Shown piece by piece: positions 32,165 to 41,192 of a stretch of DNA of 64,000 nucleotides (position 1 is its first letter; every line of letters starts with the position of its first letter). Origin of the DNA: an uncultured Bacilli bacterium (GTDB lineage: Bacteria; Bacillota_I; Bacilli_A; RF39; UBA660); the NCBI GenBank assembly GCA_910586195.1, contig CAJUHO010000002.1, positions 1-64,000 on the forward strand. Direction: 5' to 3'. Position numbers and translations under genes: made by a program. The notes beneath the pieces are model-generated. The model saw nothing but the letters and a program-made list of their open reading frames with translations, was not told the origin of the DNA and made no database searches.

Positions 32165-32264
32165 ATAGATGAAGGAAACTTCATAAAATAAAGAAGCATT
32201 TAATATTTTTTGTTAAGTGTTGTTACTTGTATAGTTTCCACCTAAGTCTAGGTGGATTTCTTTT
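32165..32264 (+). ncRNA. Candidate small RNA related to the 24.3-kb element
   Basis: The order of elements matches the 24.3-kb candidate: ATGAAG-GAAA-CTTCAT followed by AAAATAAAGAAG, a CATTTAA / TTAAGTG hairpin, and a terminator TCCACCTA / TAGGTGGA (32237-32244, 32249-32256) followed by TTTCTTTT. No convergent peptide gene is seen on the minus strand here. Confidence 0.35.
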
Positions 32265-32354
32265 ATATTAGGGATGTATCTTTTTCGATACTTTGCTTTA
32301 GAAGCTTTATATATGTGAGTTGTTATAAGGGATTCATTCAGAAGGAGAATTACT

Positions 32355-33095
32355 ATGCTTAAATTTATAGTAGTAGAAAATTGTGAGCAGACTGCTAAAG
32401 AGATTAAGAGTACTATTAATCAAGCTATGATGCAGAATAGTATTAATTTTTCTACTTTCTTGATATCTAATAGTAAAGATTTGGAATCCTATATGCAAGA
32501 TTCAGATCAAAAAATTTATATATTGGATTCTCGTGGATTGAAAAATAAAAGTGCTTTATCGATTGCTCAGGAAATTAGGGAAAGTGATTGGCTTAGCTAT
32601 ATTATTATTTTAAGTATTTTCGGAACAGATAAGTACTCTTTTTTAGAATGTCGCCTTATGATTTTTGACTATATTAATTTAATAAATGAAAACTGGACTA
32701 AAAATTTGCACTCAGACGTGATGCAAATTGCAGATTGGATAAATAGGAGAGGATGTTTAATTATAAAACATCATTATATAGATTATTGCATATCATTTGA
32801 AGATATTTTATATATTACAATTGAGCTTGGAAGTCGCCTAACTACGATTGTTACTGAAAATGAAAAAATTGACTGTTCTGTTTCACTTCGTCAACTAGAG
32901 TCCCGCCTTCCCTCTAGATTTATTAGAGTGTACCGTTCCTGTATTGTAAATATGGATAAAATAGTTAAAGTGGACTTTAAGAATCATTTTTTAATTCTAA
33001 AAAATAAAAATCGTATTTGGATTTCTAGACAGTATGCAAAAGAGATTCGAAATTTGTTATCTGAGGATTGTCAAAATATAGAAAAAATTATATAA
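32355..33095 (+). CDS. LytTR-family response regulator (AgrA/ComE type)
   Basis: This 246-aa protein has an N-terminal receiver-like domain (1-125) with IYILDSR, where Asp58 is the likely phosphoacceptor, and a C-terminal LytTR DNA-binding domain (about 145-240). The LytTR part has EDILYITIELGSRLTTI, RQLESRLPSRFIRVYRSCIVNM and KNRIWISRQYAKEIRN. The usual acidic pair at the start of the receiver is partly replaced (VVENCEQ). AGAAGGAGAATT precedes ATG. No histidine kinase adjoins it. A peptide gene and an ABC exporter follow, and an operator-like repeat lies before the exporter, so this is a likely local regulator. Confidence 0.85.
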   Translation: MLKFIVVENCEQTAKEIKSTINQAMMQNSINFSTFLISNSKDLESYMQDSDQKIYILDSRGLKNKSALSIAQEIRESDWLSYIIILSIFGTDKYSFLECRLMIFDYINLINENWTKNLHSDVMQIADWINRRGCLIIKHHYIDYCISFEDILYITIELGSRLTTIVTENEKIDCSVSLRQLESRLPSRFIRVYRSCIVNMDKIVKVDFKNHFLILKNKNRIWISRQYAKEIRNLLSEDCQNIEKII

Positions 33096-33101
33096 TCAAA
33101 T

Positions 33102-33314
33102 AGGATACGATAAATTCCCTCATGATTTTAAATAGAAGGAGGGAATACATGGAACATTATTTTTGTTTAGCAGTTATATTTTTTATTATTGCGACTTCGT
33201 TAAAACATTATGAACACTAAAAAAGAAAACATATTATAAAAACATGTTTTCTGTGATACGTTACAAATACAAATAGGGGCTAATTTTATCGTATCCTCTT
33301 TTTTGTATTTGTAA
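33102..33314. repeat. Two perfect 13-bp inverted repeats around the peptide gene
   Basis: AGGATACGATAAA (33102-33114) pairs with TTTATCGTATCCT (33285-33297), enclosing the peptide gene. TTACAAATACAAA (33261-33273) pairs with TTTGTATTTGTAA (33302-33314). The two stems interleave, so they are mutually exclusive or form a pseudoknot. They may act as operators or as an RNA switch. Confidence 0.6.
33149..33220 (+). CDS. 23-aa hydrophobic peptide
   Basis: The frame encodes MEHYFCLAVIFFIIATSLKH then YEH and is preceded by a textbook AGAAGGAGGGAATAC site. It has one hydrophobic helix with a single Cys6 and polar ends. It lies 53 bases after the LytTR regulator and before an ABC exporter, so it could be an exported signal, a small regulator of the exporter or a membrane toxin-like peptide. 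Nothing distinguishes these. Confidence 0.5.
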   Translation: MEHYFCLAVIFFIIATSLKHYEH

Positions 33315-33358
33315 TAATACTATAATCAAAAGTTTCTTATAATTCAATATTTGTTGTT

Positions 33359-33387
33359 TAAGTGGTCGTTTTTTTTGTGTAAATGGT
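33359..33387 (+). promoter_or_regulatory. LytTR-type direct-repeat operator before the ABC exporter
   Basis: TAAGTGGT (33359-33366) and TAAATGGT (33380-33387) agree at seven of eight positions. Their starts are 21 bases apart, two helical turns, the arrangement bound by LytTR domains. The site is 42 bases upstream of the exporter start and downstream of the LytTR gene. Confidence 0.5.
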
Positions 33388-33428
33388 AGATTGATGTTTC
33401 TTTTTTAATTAGTAAGTAGAGGTGTAGT

Positions 33429-35162
33429 ATGATGAAAGAATTTTGGTTTTATTTAAAATTTGTATGGCAATATGTGCGTGATTTGAAAGTAAAACTCATA
33501 AAGTACACTATATGCCATATTGTTGGAATTGGTATTAGTGTTGTGGTTCCTATATTAAGTGCTAAAGCAATTGTAAATTTGACTTCTAATGCTTGGCAAC
33601 AACTAATATTAGTGGCATTTGTGATGTATGCGTTAGAAAATGTGCGGAATATAATTCACTATATTGCAAACTATAATGCACAAATTGTATATCGTGAGAG
33701 TTTTATTAAATTACAAACTATGTTAGGTAAAGAAATTGTAAAAATTGAGAATCAATGTATGGATAATAACAGTTCTGGTGTGTTTATTCAAAGACTTACT
33801 AATGATACTAGCAAACTGGCTGATATTTTTAATGTTTTAAATCAATATATTTCTAATATTATTACTGATATTGGAATATTACTTGCAGTTTTTCTAATTA
33901 ATAAACTTGTATTTTTGTATTTAATTTCTATGATTTTAATTCTTTATGTAGTAGATTCTACTAGAGTAAGGAAAAGAAATGAAAAGGATAAAATATTTCG
34001 CGAGAAAAATGAACAGGTTTCTGGATTTATTGGAGAAATCGTAAGAGGATTAAGAGATATTAAAATGCTAAATGCTGAAAATAGTTTTATGGAAGAGCTT
34101 CATGAAAAAGTGAAAGATGTTAATAGTGAACGTTATAAAATGGGTGATGTGAATAGAAAATATAGACTATTACATGGTTCTTTAAATGATTTATTTGACT
34201 TATTGTTAATTCTTTTATTAGTTTTTTTAATTACGCATGATGAATTAACAGTAGCAAGTGCTTTAATTATTTATAATTATAATGGACATATAACATCAGT
34301 CGTTCGATTTGTTGGAATTCTTTTAGAACAGGTAAAGGATTTTAATTTATCTGCCTCTCGTATTTTTGATATTATTAATAGTGATCAGTTTCCAAAAGAG
34401 ACTTTTGGTACGAAACATTTGGAAAAAGTGGAAGGTAATTTCGAATTTAAGAATGTTGTCTTTCATTATGGTGATGATAATAAAAAGGTTTTAGATCATA
34501 TTGATTTCAAAGTTAATGCCAATGAGACAGTTGCTTTTGTTGGTAAAAGTGGTGCAGGGAAAAGTACTATATTTAGTCTTTTATGTAAAATGTATGATGT
34601 GGATAGTGGTAAAATTACGATAGATGGTGTTGATATTAAGACGTTGGATAAGGAATCAATTCGTTCTAATATTACGATAATTAGTCAAAATCCTTATATA
34701 TTTAATATGAGTATTCGTGATAATTTTAGGTTGATGAAGGATGACTTAACAGAAGAAGAGATGATAGATGCTTGTAAGCTTGCTTGTCTTCATGATTTCG
34801 TGATGAAATTACCCCAAGGGTATGATACTGTAGTAGGGGAAGGTGGCGTTAGTCTAAGTGGAGGACAAAAACAACGACTAGCAATTGCTAGGGCATTTGT
34901 GCAAAAAACTGAGATTATTCTTTTTGATGAGGCGACGAGTGCTTTAGATAATGAAACACAAGCGAGTATTCAAAAGGCTATTGATAATATGAAAAAAGAG
35001 TATACCATTTTGATAATTGCGCATAGACTTAGCACTGTTATTAATAGTGATAGAATACTATTTTTGAAAGAGGGAAAGATAGAAGGAGAAGGAAGCCATA
35101 AAAAGCTTTTGAGAAGTTGTGCTGATTATCGAAAGTTATATGAAAAAGAGATGGAAAAATAA
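33429..35162 (+). CDS. ABC exporter, fused membrane and ATPase domains
   Basis: This 577-aa half-transporter has six membrane helices (about residues 15-300) and a C-terminal ATPase with Walker A FVGKSGAGKST near 375, signature LSGGQKQRLAIARA, Walker B IILFDEATSALD and H-loop AHRLST. It has no N-terminal C39 peptidase domain, so it does not itself cleave leaders. It resembles lipid, drug or peptide exporters and should act as a homodimer. GAGGTG precedes paired ATG codons. Its position behind a LytTR gene, a peptide gene and a LytTR-like operator suggests regulated export of a peptide or antimicrobial. Confidence 0.9.
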   Translation: MMKEFWFYLKFVWQYVRDLKVKLIKYTICHIVGIGISVVVPILSAKAIVNLTSNAWQQLILVAFVMYALENVRNIIHYIANYNAQIVYRESFIKLQTMLGKEIVKIENQCMDNNSSGVFIQRLTNDTSKLADIFNVLNQYISNIITDIGILLAVFLINKLVFLYLISMILILYVVDSTRVRKRNEKDKIFREKNEQVSGFIGEIVRGLRDIKMLNAENSFMEELHEKVKDVNSERYKMGDVNRKYRLLHGSLNDLFDLLLILLLVFLITHDELTVASALIIYNYNGHITSVVRFVGILLEQVKDFNLSASRIFDIINSDQFPKETFGTKHLEKVEGNFEFKNVVFHYGDDNKKVLDHIDFKVNANETVAFVGKSGAGKSTIFSLLCKMYDVDSGKITIDGVDIKTLDKESIRSNITIISQNPYIFNMSIRDNFRLMKDDLTEEEMIDACKLACLHDFVMKLPQGYDTVVGEGGVSLSGGQKQRLAIARAFVQKTEIILFDEATSALDNETQASIQKAIDNMKKEYTILIIAHRLSTVINSDRILFLKEGKIEGEGSHKKLLRSCADYRKLYEKEMEK

Positions 35163-35252
35163 ATGAGAATAGTTACTATTTTGGTGATAGCAATATAAAA
35201 GCATAAATTTTTTTGTATTATTTTTCATAATGTTAATAGAAGGAGTGACATT

Positions 35253-36179
35253 ATGTTTAATAATCAAAATCCAGATGACTATGGGCTAAAGTATGTAAAT
35301 CAGGAGGGAATTGGAACAAAATGTTTTCAATTTCCAGTAGAATTTCCCCCTCAGCATCAATCGAGTCAGCCTGGTATGGAATATTTGATGCAACCTCTTC
35401 CCATTTTTGATAATCCCTCTTATGTAGGTAGCGGAAAATTGAAAGATAAAGTTGCTATTATTACAGGTGGGGATTCTGGAATTGGGAGAGCAGTAGCAGT
35501 TTATTTTGCAAAAGAAGGAGCTAAATTAGTATTAGTTTATTATGATGAGAAAAAAGATGCAGAATATACAAAACAATATGTGGAAAACTTAGGTGCAGAG
35601 GTATTGCTTTTAGCAGGAGATTTAAAAAAGAAAGAGTTTTCCCAAGAAATTGTGGAAAAGACCTTATCACAATTTGGTCATATTGATATTTTAGTTAACA
35701 ATGCAGGCGTGCAATATCCACAAAAAAGTTTGTTAAATATTAGTAATGAGCAATTTGATGATACAATGAAAAGTAATATTTATTCGATATTTTATTTAAC
35801 AAAAGCAGTACTTCCCCATTTAAAGGGTGGGGCATCTATTATTAATACTACTTCCATTACAACTTTTAAAGGCGAAAGGGAGTTGATTGATTATACTGGT
35901 AGTAAGGGTGCTATTGTTGGTTTTACTAGATCGTTAGCCACAAACCTCGCACTTCAAAATATTCGAGTGAATGCAGTTTCTCCAGGAGTATTTTGGACTC
36001 CCTTACAGCCGGCTAGTTTCCCAGCTGAGAAAATGCCAACATTAGGTTCTGACAGTGATATGCGAAGAGCTGGGCAACCTTATGAGATAGCACCGATTTA
36101 TGTTTATCTAGCAAGTGATGATTCTACTTATACTACAGGGCAAGTATTTCATATTAATGGGGGAGAATATAAGGGATAA
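35253..36179 (+). CDS. SDR-family oxidoreductase (general stress protein 39 type)
   Basis: This 308-aa NAD(P)-dependent short-chain dehydrogenase has an N-terminal extension (1-55, PVEFPPQHQSSQPGMEYLM) typical of the YdaD/YhxC/YhdF group. The Rossmann motif is TGGDSGIG (71-78), NNAG lies at 149-152 and the catalytic Ser201, Tyr214 and Lys218 lie in TTSITT and DYTGSKG. The C-terminal GQVFHINGG is standard. Substrate unknown. GAAGGAGTGACATT precedes ATG. It is probably monocistronic and ended by a strong terminator. Confidence 0.9.
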   Translation: MFNNQNPDDYGLKYVNQEGIGTKCFQFPVEFPPQHQSSQPGMEYLMQPLPIFDNPSYVGSGKLKDKVAIITGGDSGIGRAVAVYFAKEGAKLVLVYYDEKKDAEYTKQYVENLGAEVLLLAGDLKKKEFSQEIVEKTLSQFGHIDILVNNAGVQYPQKSLLNISNEQFDDTMKSNIYSIFYLTKAVLPHLKGGASIINTTSITTFKGERELIDYTGSKGAIVGFTRSLATNLALQNIRVNAVSPGVFWTPLQPASFPAEKMPTLGSDSDMRRAGQPYEIAPIYVYLASDDSTYTTGQVFHINGGEYKG

Positions 36180-36197
36180 GTTAAAAAAATGTTGTTT

Positions 36198-36237
36198 AAG
36201 TACGTAATCTAGGTAATTTAGATTAAGTACTTTTTTT
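36198..36237 (+). terminator. Terminator after the SDR gene
   Basis: AAGTACGTAATCTA pairs with TAGATTAAGTACTT around a short loop and is followed by TTTTTTT. Confidence 0.85.
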
Positions 36238-36305
36238 GTAGAGGATAATATAAAAAGATTAAGGTGTTAACTTTATATATATTTCTGTCAAATTTTTGAA
36301 AAAGA

Positions 36306-36335
36306 TTTCATGCATTTAAGCATTAATGATATACT
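36306..36335 (+). promoter_or_regulatory. Candidate extended -10 promoter of pflB
   Basis: TGATATACT gives an extended -10 (TATACT at 36330-36335); the -35 TTTCAT at 18-base spacing is poor. A palindrome ATGC-ATTTAA-GCAT lies between -35 and -10 and could be an operator. Confidence 0.4.
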
Positions 36336-36356
36336 ATAGAAGTGGAGGTAGATAAA

Positions 36357-38579
36357 ATGGAAGAATGGAAAAATTTTATAGAAGGAATATGGACTAGTGA
36401 AGTCAACGTTCAAGATTTTATTCAAAAAAATTATAGACCTTATAGTGGAGATGAAAGTTTTTTATGTGGAGTTTCTACTAAAACCGAGAAGGTATGGAAA
36501 CGATGTGAGGAACTATTAAAAGAAGAATTAAAAAAACATGTGTTAGATATTGATTGTACGCATATGTCTGGTATTGATACATATGATGCTGGATATATTG
36601 ATAAAGACAATGAGGTAATTGTGGGGCTTCAAACAGATGCACCATTAAAAAGAATTGTCAATCCATATGGTGGAATTCGTATGGTGTATCAAGAATTGGA
36701 TGCCTATGGATATAAGTTGAATGAAACAGTTGATAAATATTTTAATGAATTCAGAAAAACGCATAACCAAGGTGTATTCGATGCTTATAGTGAAGAAGTT
36801 CGCAAATGTCGCCATGTAGGACTTTTAACAGGATTACCAGATGCTTATGGACGTGGGCGTATTATTGGTGACTATAGAAGGGTTGCTTTATATGGAATTG
36901 ATTTCCTAATGAAAGAGAAAAAAAGTGATTGGGATAATTTAAAAGGACCAATGACAAATGATTTAATTCAATTAAGGGAAGATGTTTCTATGCAATATCG
37001 TGCCTTAGATGCAATTAAAAAGATGGCATCGCGATATGGTGCAGATATTTCCCATCCTGCCAAAAATGCAAAAGAAGCAATTCAATGGACTTATTTTGCC
37101 TACCTTGCTGCTGTAAAGGAAAACAATGGTGCAGCTATGAGTTTAGGTAGAGTAGATGATTTTTTTGATATTTATATTGAAAGAGATATAGAAGCAGGAA
37201 CTCTTACAGAGGAAGAGGCCCAAGAGTTAATTGATCAATTTGTTATTAAATTGCGTCTAGTACGTCATTTACGTACACCAGATTATGATGAGTTGTTCTC
37301 GGGAGATCCTACTTGGGTTACTTGTTCTCTTGCAGGAATTGGTGAAGATAAGCGTTCAAAAGTTACAAAAACTTCTTATCGTATTCTTCATACATTAACA
37401 AATCTAGATCCAGCTCCAGAACCTAATATGACAGTTTTGTGGAGTGAAGAATTACCAGATGATTTTAAGAAATATTGTGCTAAGATGAGTATTGAAACAG
37501 ATGCTATTCAATATGAAAATGATGATATTATGAGACCTCTTTATGGTGATGACTATGCTATTGCTTGTTGTGTTTCCGCTATGCGTGTGGGACGAGATAT
37601 GCAATTTTTTGGAGCACGTTGTAATTTAGCCAAGGCCCTTTTATACTCTATCAATGGTGGTGTGGATGAAATAAAGGGTGATAAGGTTTTAGATGTTCCA
37701 CAAATAACAGATGAAGTTTTAGATTACGATAAAGTAAAGAATGCCTATTTTAATGTTTTAGAGCGTATTGCTGGAATTTACTCAGATGCTATGAATGTGA
37801 TTCATTATATGCATGACAAGTATGCTTATGAAGCAGGACAAATGGCACTTCATGATACCAAGGTACGTAGATTGATGGCCTATGGTGTAGCAGGACTTTC
37901 TGTTGTGGCCGATAGTCTTTCTGCTATTAAATATGCAACCGTTCGTCCTGTTCGAGATGAAAATGGCATTACAAAAGATTTTAAGGTAGAAGGGGATTTT
38001 CCAAAATACGGGAATGATGATGATAGAGTAGATGATATTGCTAAAGAAGTGTTAGATAAATTCTATAAAGAACTATGTAAACATAAGCCATATCGTGATG
38101 CTGAAGTAACTTTGTCAGTTTTAACGATTACATCAAATGTTGTATACGGTTCTAAAACAGGTGCTACTCCTGATGGAAGAGCATCAGGTGTTGCCTTTGC
38201 CCCAGGTGCAAATCCGATGCATGAACGTGATGCTAGTGGAGCGCTTGCCTCACTTAATTCTGTTGCAAAGCTTAAGTATCAGGAATGTTGTAGAGATGGA
38301 ATTTCCAACACTTTCTCAATTGTGCCTTCAACACTTGGAAAAACAAAGGAAGAGCAGATTGATAATTTGGTAAGTGTCTTAGATGGCTATTTTGTTCAGG
38401 GCGCTCATCATTTAAATGTAAATGTATTAAATCGTGAGACTTTGGAAGATGCTATGGAAAATCCAGACAAGTATCCACTCTTAACAATTCGTGTATCTGG
38501 TTATGCCGTACGTTTTAATCGTTTGACGAGAAAACAACAGGAAGAAGTAATCGCTAGAACATTCCATGGTAAAATGTAA
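36357..38579 (+). CDS. pflB: Pyruvate formate-lyase
   Basis: This 740-aa glycyl-radical enzyme converts pyruvate and CoA to acetyl-CoA and formate in anaerobic fermentation. The active-site Cys pair is Cys404-Cys405 in [11 protein letters not shown] and the radical Gly715 lies in [14 protein letters not shown] near the C-terminus. The length is close to 750. GGAGGT lies before ATG at 36357; a GTG five codons upstream overlaps that ribosome site. It overlaps pflA by 14 bases. Together with pflA it shows a fermentative lifestyle. Confidence 0.97.
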   Translation: MEEWKNFIEGIWTSEVNVQDFIQKNYRPYSGDESFLCGVSTKTEKVWKRCEELLKEELKKHVLDIDCTHMSGIDTYDAGYIDKDNEVIVGLQTDAPLKRIVNPYGGIRMVYQELDAYGYKLNETVDKYFNEFRKTHNQGVFDAYSEEVRKCRHVGLLTGLPDAYGRGRIIGDYRRVALYGIDFLMKEKKSDWDNLKGPMTNDLIQLREDVSMQYRALDAIKKMASRYGADISHPAKNAKEAIQWTYFAYLAAVKENNGAAMSLGRVDDFFDIYIERDIEAGTLTEEEAQELIDQFVIKLRLVRHLRTPDYDELFSGDPTWVTCSLAGIGEDKRSKVTKTSYRILHTLTNLDPAPEPNMTVLWSEELPDDFKKYCAKMSIETDAIQYENDDIMRPLYGDDYAIACCVSAMRVGRDMQFFGARCNLAKALLYSINGGVDEIKGDKVLDVPQITDEVLDYDKVKNAYFNVLERIAGIYSDAMNVIHYMHDKYAYEAGQMALHDTKVRRLMAYGVAGLSVVADSLSAIKYATVRPVRDENGITKDFKVEGDFPKYGNDDDRVDDIAKEVLDKFYKELCKHKPYRDAEVTLSVLTITSNVVYGSKTGATPDGRASGVAFAPGANPMHERDASGALASLNSVAKLKYQECCRDGISNTFSIVPSTLGKTKEEQIDNLVSVLDGYFVQGAHHLNVNVLNRETLEDAMENPDKYPLLTIRVSGYAVRFNRLTRKQQEEVIARTFHGKM

Positions 38580-39306
38580 TATGAAAACATGTGGTAGTGT
38601 AGATTCTATTGAAACCTTTGGTCTAGTAGATGGTCCAGGGATTCGTACAGTTGTATTTTTAAATGGTTGTATGCTACGTTGTAAATACTGCCATAATCCT
38701 GAAATGTGGAGTTTTGGAAAAGAAAATATGGCAGTAGATGACTTGGTGACCAAATTAATAAGAAATAAACCATATTTTAGAAGAGGGCAAGGCGGCGTGA
38801 CATTTTCTGGAGGGGAACCTTTATTACAAGTTGATTTTTTGATAGCAGTATCAAAAAAGTTGAAAGAGCAAGGTATACATGTAGCCCTAGATACAGCAGG
38901 AGTTGGTGTTGGAAGATATGAAGATATTTTACAATACGTAGATTTGGTAATTTTAGATATTAAGCATTTAACAGAAGAAGGATACAAAGACTTAGTGGGG
39001 AGAGATAGGAGTGCTTTTTTCCAATTTGTAAAGGTTTGTCAAAGTATGAAAAAGCCATTATGGATACGACAGGTGGTAGTACCTGGAGTCCATGATAATG
39101 ACTCGTATATGAATTTATTAGTAGATTATTTAAAGACATTAGATTATATTGAAAAAATAGAGTTTATTCCTTATCATAAACTTGGTAGTGAAAAGTATGA
39201 AAAGTTAGGAATTGAAAATCCTTATGTTAATAAGGAGGCTATGAATGAAGAAAAATGTCAAGAATTATATCAAAAGTATATTGAATCCAATTTTTATTTT
39301 AGATAA
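38566..39306 (+). CDS. pflA: Pyruvate formate-lyase activating enzyme (radical SAM)
   Basis: This 246-aa radical-SAM enzyme installs the glycyl radical on PflB. The Fe4S4 motif is Cys-x3-Cys-x2-Cys in [16 protein letters not shown], and SGGEPLLQ follows. The N-terminal [17 protein letters not shown] matches PflA. Two starts are possible: 38566, inside pflB, or 38581, two bases after the pflB stop; neither has a strong ribosome site, so translation is probably coupled to pflB. Confidence 0.95.
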   Translation: MVKCNMKTCGSVDSIETFGLVDGPGIRTVVFLNGCMLRCKYCHNPEMWSFGKENMAVDDLVTKLIRNKPYFRRGQGGVTFSGGEPLLQVDFLIAVSKKLKEQGIHVALDTAGVGVGRYEDILQYVDLVILDIKHLTEEGYKDLVGRDRSAFFQFVKVCQSMKKPLWIRQVVVPGVHDNDSYMNLLVDYLKTLDYIEKIEFIPYHKLGSEKYEKLGIENPYVNKEAMNEEKCQELYQKYIESNFYFR

Positions 39307-39311
39307 TAAAG

Positions 39312-39345
39312 GGACGGTTGTGAAATTTGCAACTGTTCTTTTTTT
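39312..39345 (+). terminator. Terminator of the pfl operon
   Basis: GGACGGTTG pairs with CAACTGTTC (39312-39320, 39330-39338, two G-U pairs) followed by a T-run. Confidence 0.75.
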
Positions 39346-39422
39346 AGAGAGATTGGTGATAGGAATGTTTCGTTTTGTTTTTTCGTGCTAAAATATGGTT
39401 TTTATATTATAATAATGATAGT

Positions 39423-39548
39423 TTGGAGTTTAGAGTATCTAAAGTAAGATATGAAATGGAAATTTTTAGTGATGAAAATGAGATGCTGTGTTATGTACTA
39501 GATTTCTATAAGGAAAAAGAAGCATATCAAAAAAGGTTACACTTATAA
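39423..39548 (+). CDS. Possible small protein or remnant (about 41 aa)
   Basis: A frame opening at TTG (39423) or ATG (39456) ends at 39548 and reads VRYEMEIFSDENEMLCYVLD and FYKEKEAYQKRLHL. Composition is gene-like, but no ribosome binding site is seen. It could be the tail of a lost gene. The function is unknown. Confidence 0.3.
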   Translation: MEFRVSKVRYEMEIFSDENEMLCYVLDFYKEKEAYQKRLHL

Positions 39549-39577
39549 CAAAGTAATGATAGAAAGTGGTGAAGTTT

Positions 39578-40450
39578 ATGAGAAAGTCAGATGAGTGGAA
39601 AGATTATGAGTTACTGGATTGTTCTAATGGTGAAAAATTGGAACGTTGGGGAAAGTATATTCTCCTTCGACCAGATCCACAGATTATTTGGAATACAGGC
39701 TCTTTATATGATAAATATAGAGACAGTATAGATGCTGTTTACCATCGTAGTAATAAAGGTGGTGGCTATTGGGAAAATTTAAAAAGTCTTCCGAGTGAAT
39801 GGAATGTATCTTATAAAGAGTTAGTATTTCATATTAAGCAGATGGGGTTTAAGCATACAGGTCTTTTTCCAGAACAGGCGGTAAACTGGGATTTTATGAT
39901 GGAAAAAATTAGGAGTGCTAATCGTCCTATTAAGGTTTTAAATTTATTTGCTTATACAGGAGGAGCTTCTGTTGCTTGTCTTAAGGCAGGTGCTAGTGTT
40001 ACACATGTAGACTCTTCTCGTGGTATGGTAGATTGGTGTAAGGAAAATGTTCGTATGAATGGCTTAGAAGATAGGCCTATTCGTTATTTAGTAGATGATG
40101 TTTTAAAATTTGTAGAACGTGAAATTAGAAGGGGAAATCACTATGATGCTATTGTTATGGATCCACCAAGCTATGGAAGAGGTGTGAATAAAGAAGTTTG
40201 GAATATTGAAAAAGATTTGACATATCTCATAGAGCAATGTATGAAAATATTGAGCGATCAGCCACTTTTTTTCTTAATTAACTCTTATACGACGGGACTT
40301 TCTGCAACGACACTTTTAAATCTTTTAACAGTAACGGTGCAAAAAAAATATCAGGGAATTGTAACAGCAGGAGAAGTGGGCCTTCCCATTACAAATAGTA
40401 AGTTGGCACTTCCTTGTGGAATTTATGGAAGATGGGAAAGTAATGAATAA
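39578..40450 (+). CDS. Class I SAM-dependent methyltransferase, RlmI/RlmK-like
   Basis: This protein of about 290 aa has the COG1092-type methyltransferase core: VLNLFAYTGGASVACLKAGA (motif I), THVDSSRGMVDWCKENVRMNGL and IVMDPPSYGRG (motif IV DPPSY), followed by an RNA-MTase-style C-terminus. The N-terminal part (about 1-100) is not a PUA domain. Relatives methylate cytosines of 23S rRNA, so an rRNA target is likely. ATG at 39578 has AGTGGTGA upstream. It overlaps the following pseudouridine synthase gene by 8 bases, an RNA-modification pair. Confidence 0.85.
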   Translation: MRKSDEWKDYELLDCSNGEKLERWGKYILLRPDPQIIWNTGSLYDKYRDSIDAVYHRSNKGGGYWENLKSLPSEWNVSYKELVFHIKQMGFKHTGLFPEQAVNWDFMMEKIRSANRPIKVLNLFAYTGGASVACLKAGASVTHVDSSRGMVDWCKENVRMNGLEDRPIRYLVDDVLKFVEREIRRGNHYDAIVMDPPSYGRGVNKEVWNIEKDLTYLIEQCMKILSDQPLFFLINSYTTGLSATTLLNLLTVTVQKKYQGIVTAGEVGLPITNSKLALPCGIYGRWESNE

Positions 40451-41126
40451 ATTGAATGTACTTTATGAAGATAATCATATTATTGTTGTAGAAAAGCCAG
40501 TGAATGTCTTAAGTCAAAAAGATATTACTGGAGATGTTGATTTACTTACTATGGTAAAATCATATATTAAAGAGAAATACCAAAAAAAGGGAGAGGTATA
40601 TTGCGGATTAGTTCATAGGCTCGATAGGCCTGTTGGTGGTATTATGGTTTTTGCAAGAACATCTAAGGCAGCAGGTAGACTAGGAAAAGAAATGTCTAAC
40701 TCTTTTGAGAAAAAATATTTAGCAGTAGTAGATGGAATTATAAAACAGGATGAAGGTATCTTGGTGGATTACTTAAAAAAGTTAGATAATGGAAGTAGTA
40801 TTGTTACTACAAAAGAGTTTGGAAAACGGTGTGAGCTTTTTTATAGGGTGATAGAACGTAATGTAAAAAGGCATGAAACTTTAGTAGAAGTTAGCCTAAA
40901 AACTGGTAGGCATCATCAAATTCGGGTACAATTTTCTCATTTTGGTCATCCATTATGTGGTGATCAGAGATATTTTAAGCAGGATAAAACGCCTATTGCG
41001 CTTTATGCTTATAAGCTTTCTTTTATTCATCCAGTTAGAAAAGAAAAAATGTGTTTTACTTTGTTTCCAAAAGAAAAAAAGTATTGGACAGATTTTACAA
41101 TGTCAAATGGTGTCAAACCTAAATAA
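40443..41126 (+). CDS. RluA-family pseudouridine synthase
   Basis: This protein of about 227 aa isomerises uridines in rRNA or tRNA. The catalytic motif is GLVHRLDRPVGGIMVFAR with the invariant Asp, and the C-terminal TGRHHQIRVQFSHFGHPLCGD is the RluA signature. It lacks an S4 domain, like RluA itself. The start at 40443 overlaps the methyltransferase stop (ATGAATAA). The target base is unknown. Confidence 0.92.
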   Translation: MNKLNVLYEDNHIIVVEKPVNVLSQKDITGDVDLLTMVKSYIKEKYQKKGEVYCGLVHRLDRPVGGIMVFARTSKAAGRLGKEMSNSFEKKYLAVVDGIIKQDEGILVDYLKKLDNGSSIVTTKEFGKRCELFYRVIERNVKRHETLVEVSLKTGRHHQIRVQFSHFGHPLCGDQRYFKQDKTPIALYAYKLSFIHPVRKEKMCFTLFPKEKKYWTDFTMSNGVKPK

Positions 41127-41192
41127 TGTTTGCAATGGCCTCATTTTTTTGTTATCATTGTAATAGAATAAAGTATGAGGGAGATAGATGTT

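Noticed and set aside
36296..36335. TTGAAA as the -35 of the pflB promoter
   Set aside because: It is 28 bases from the -10, far outside the usual range.
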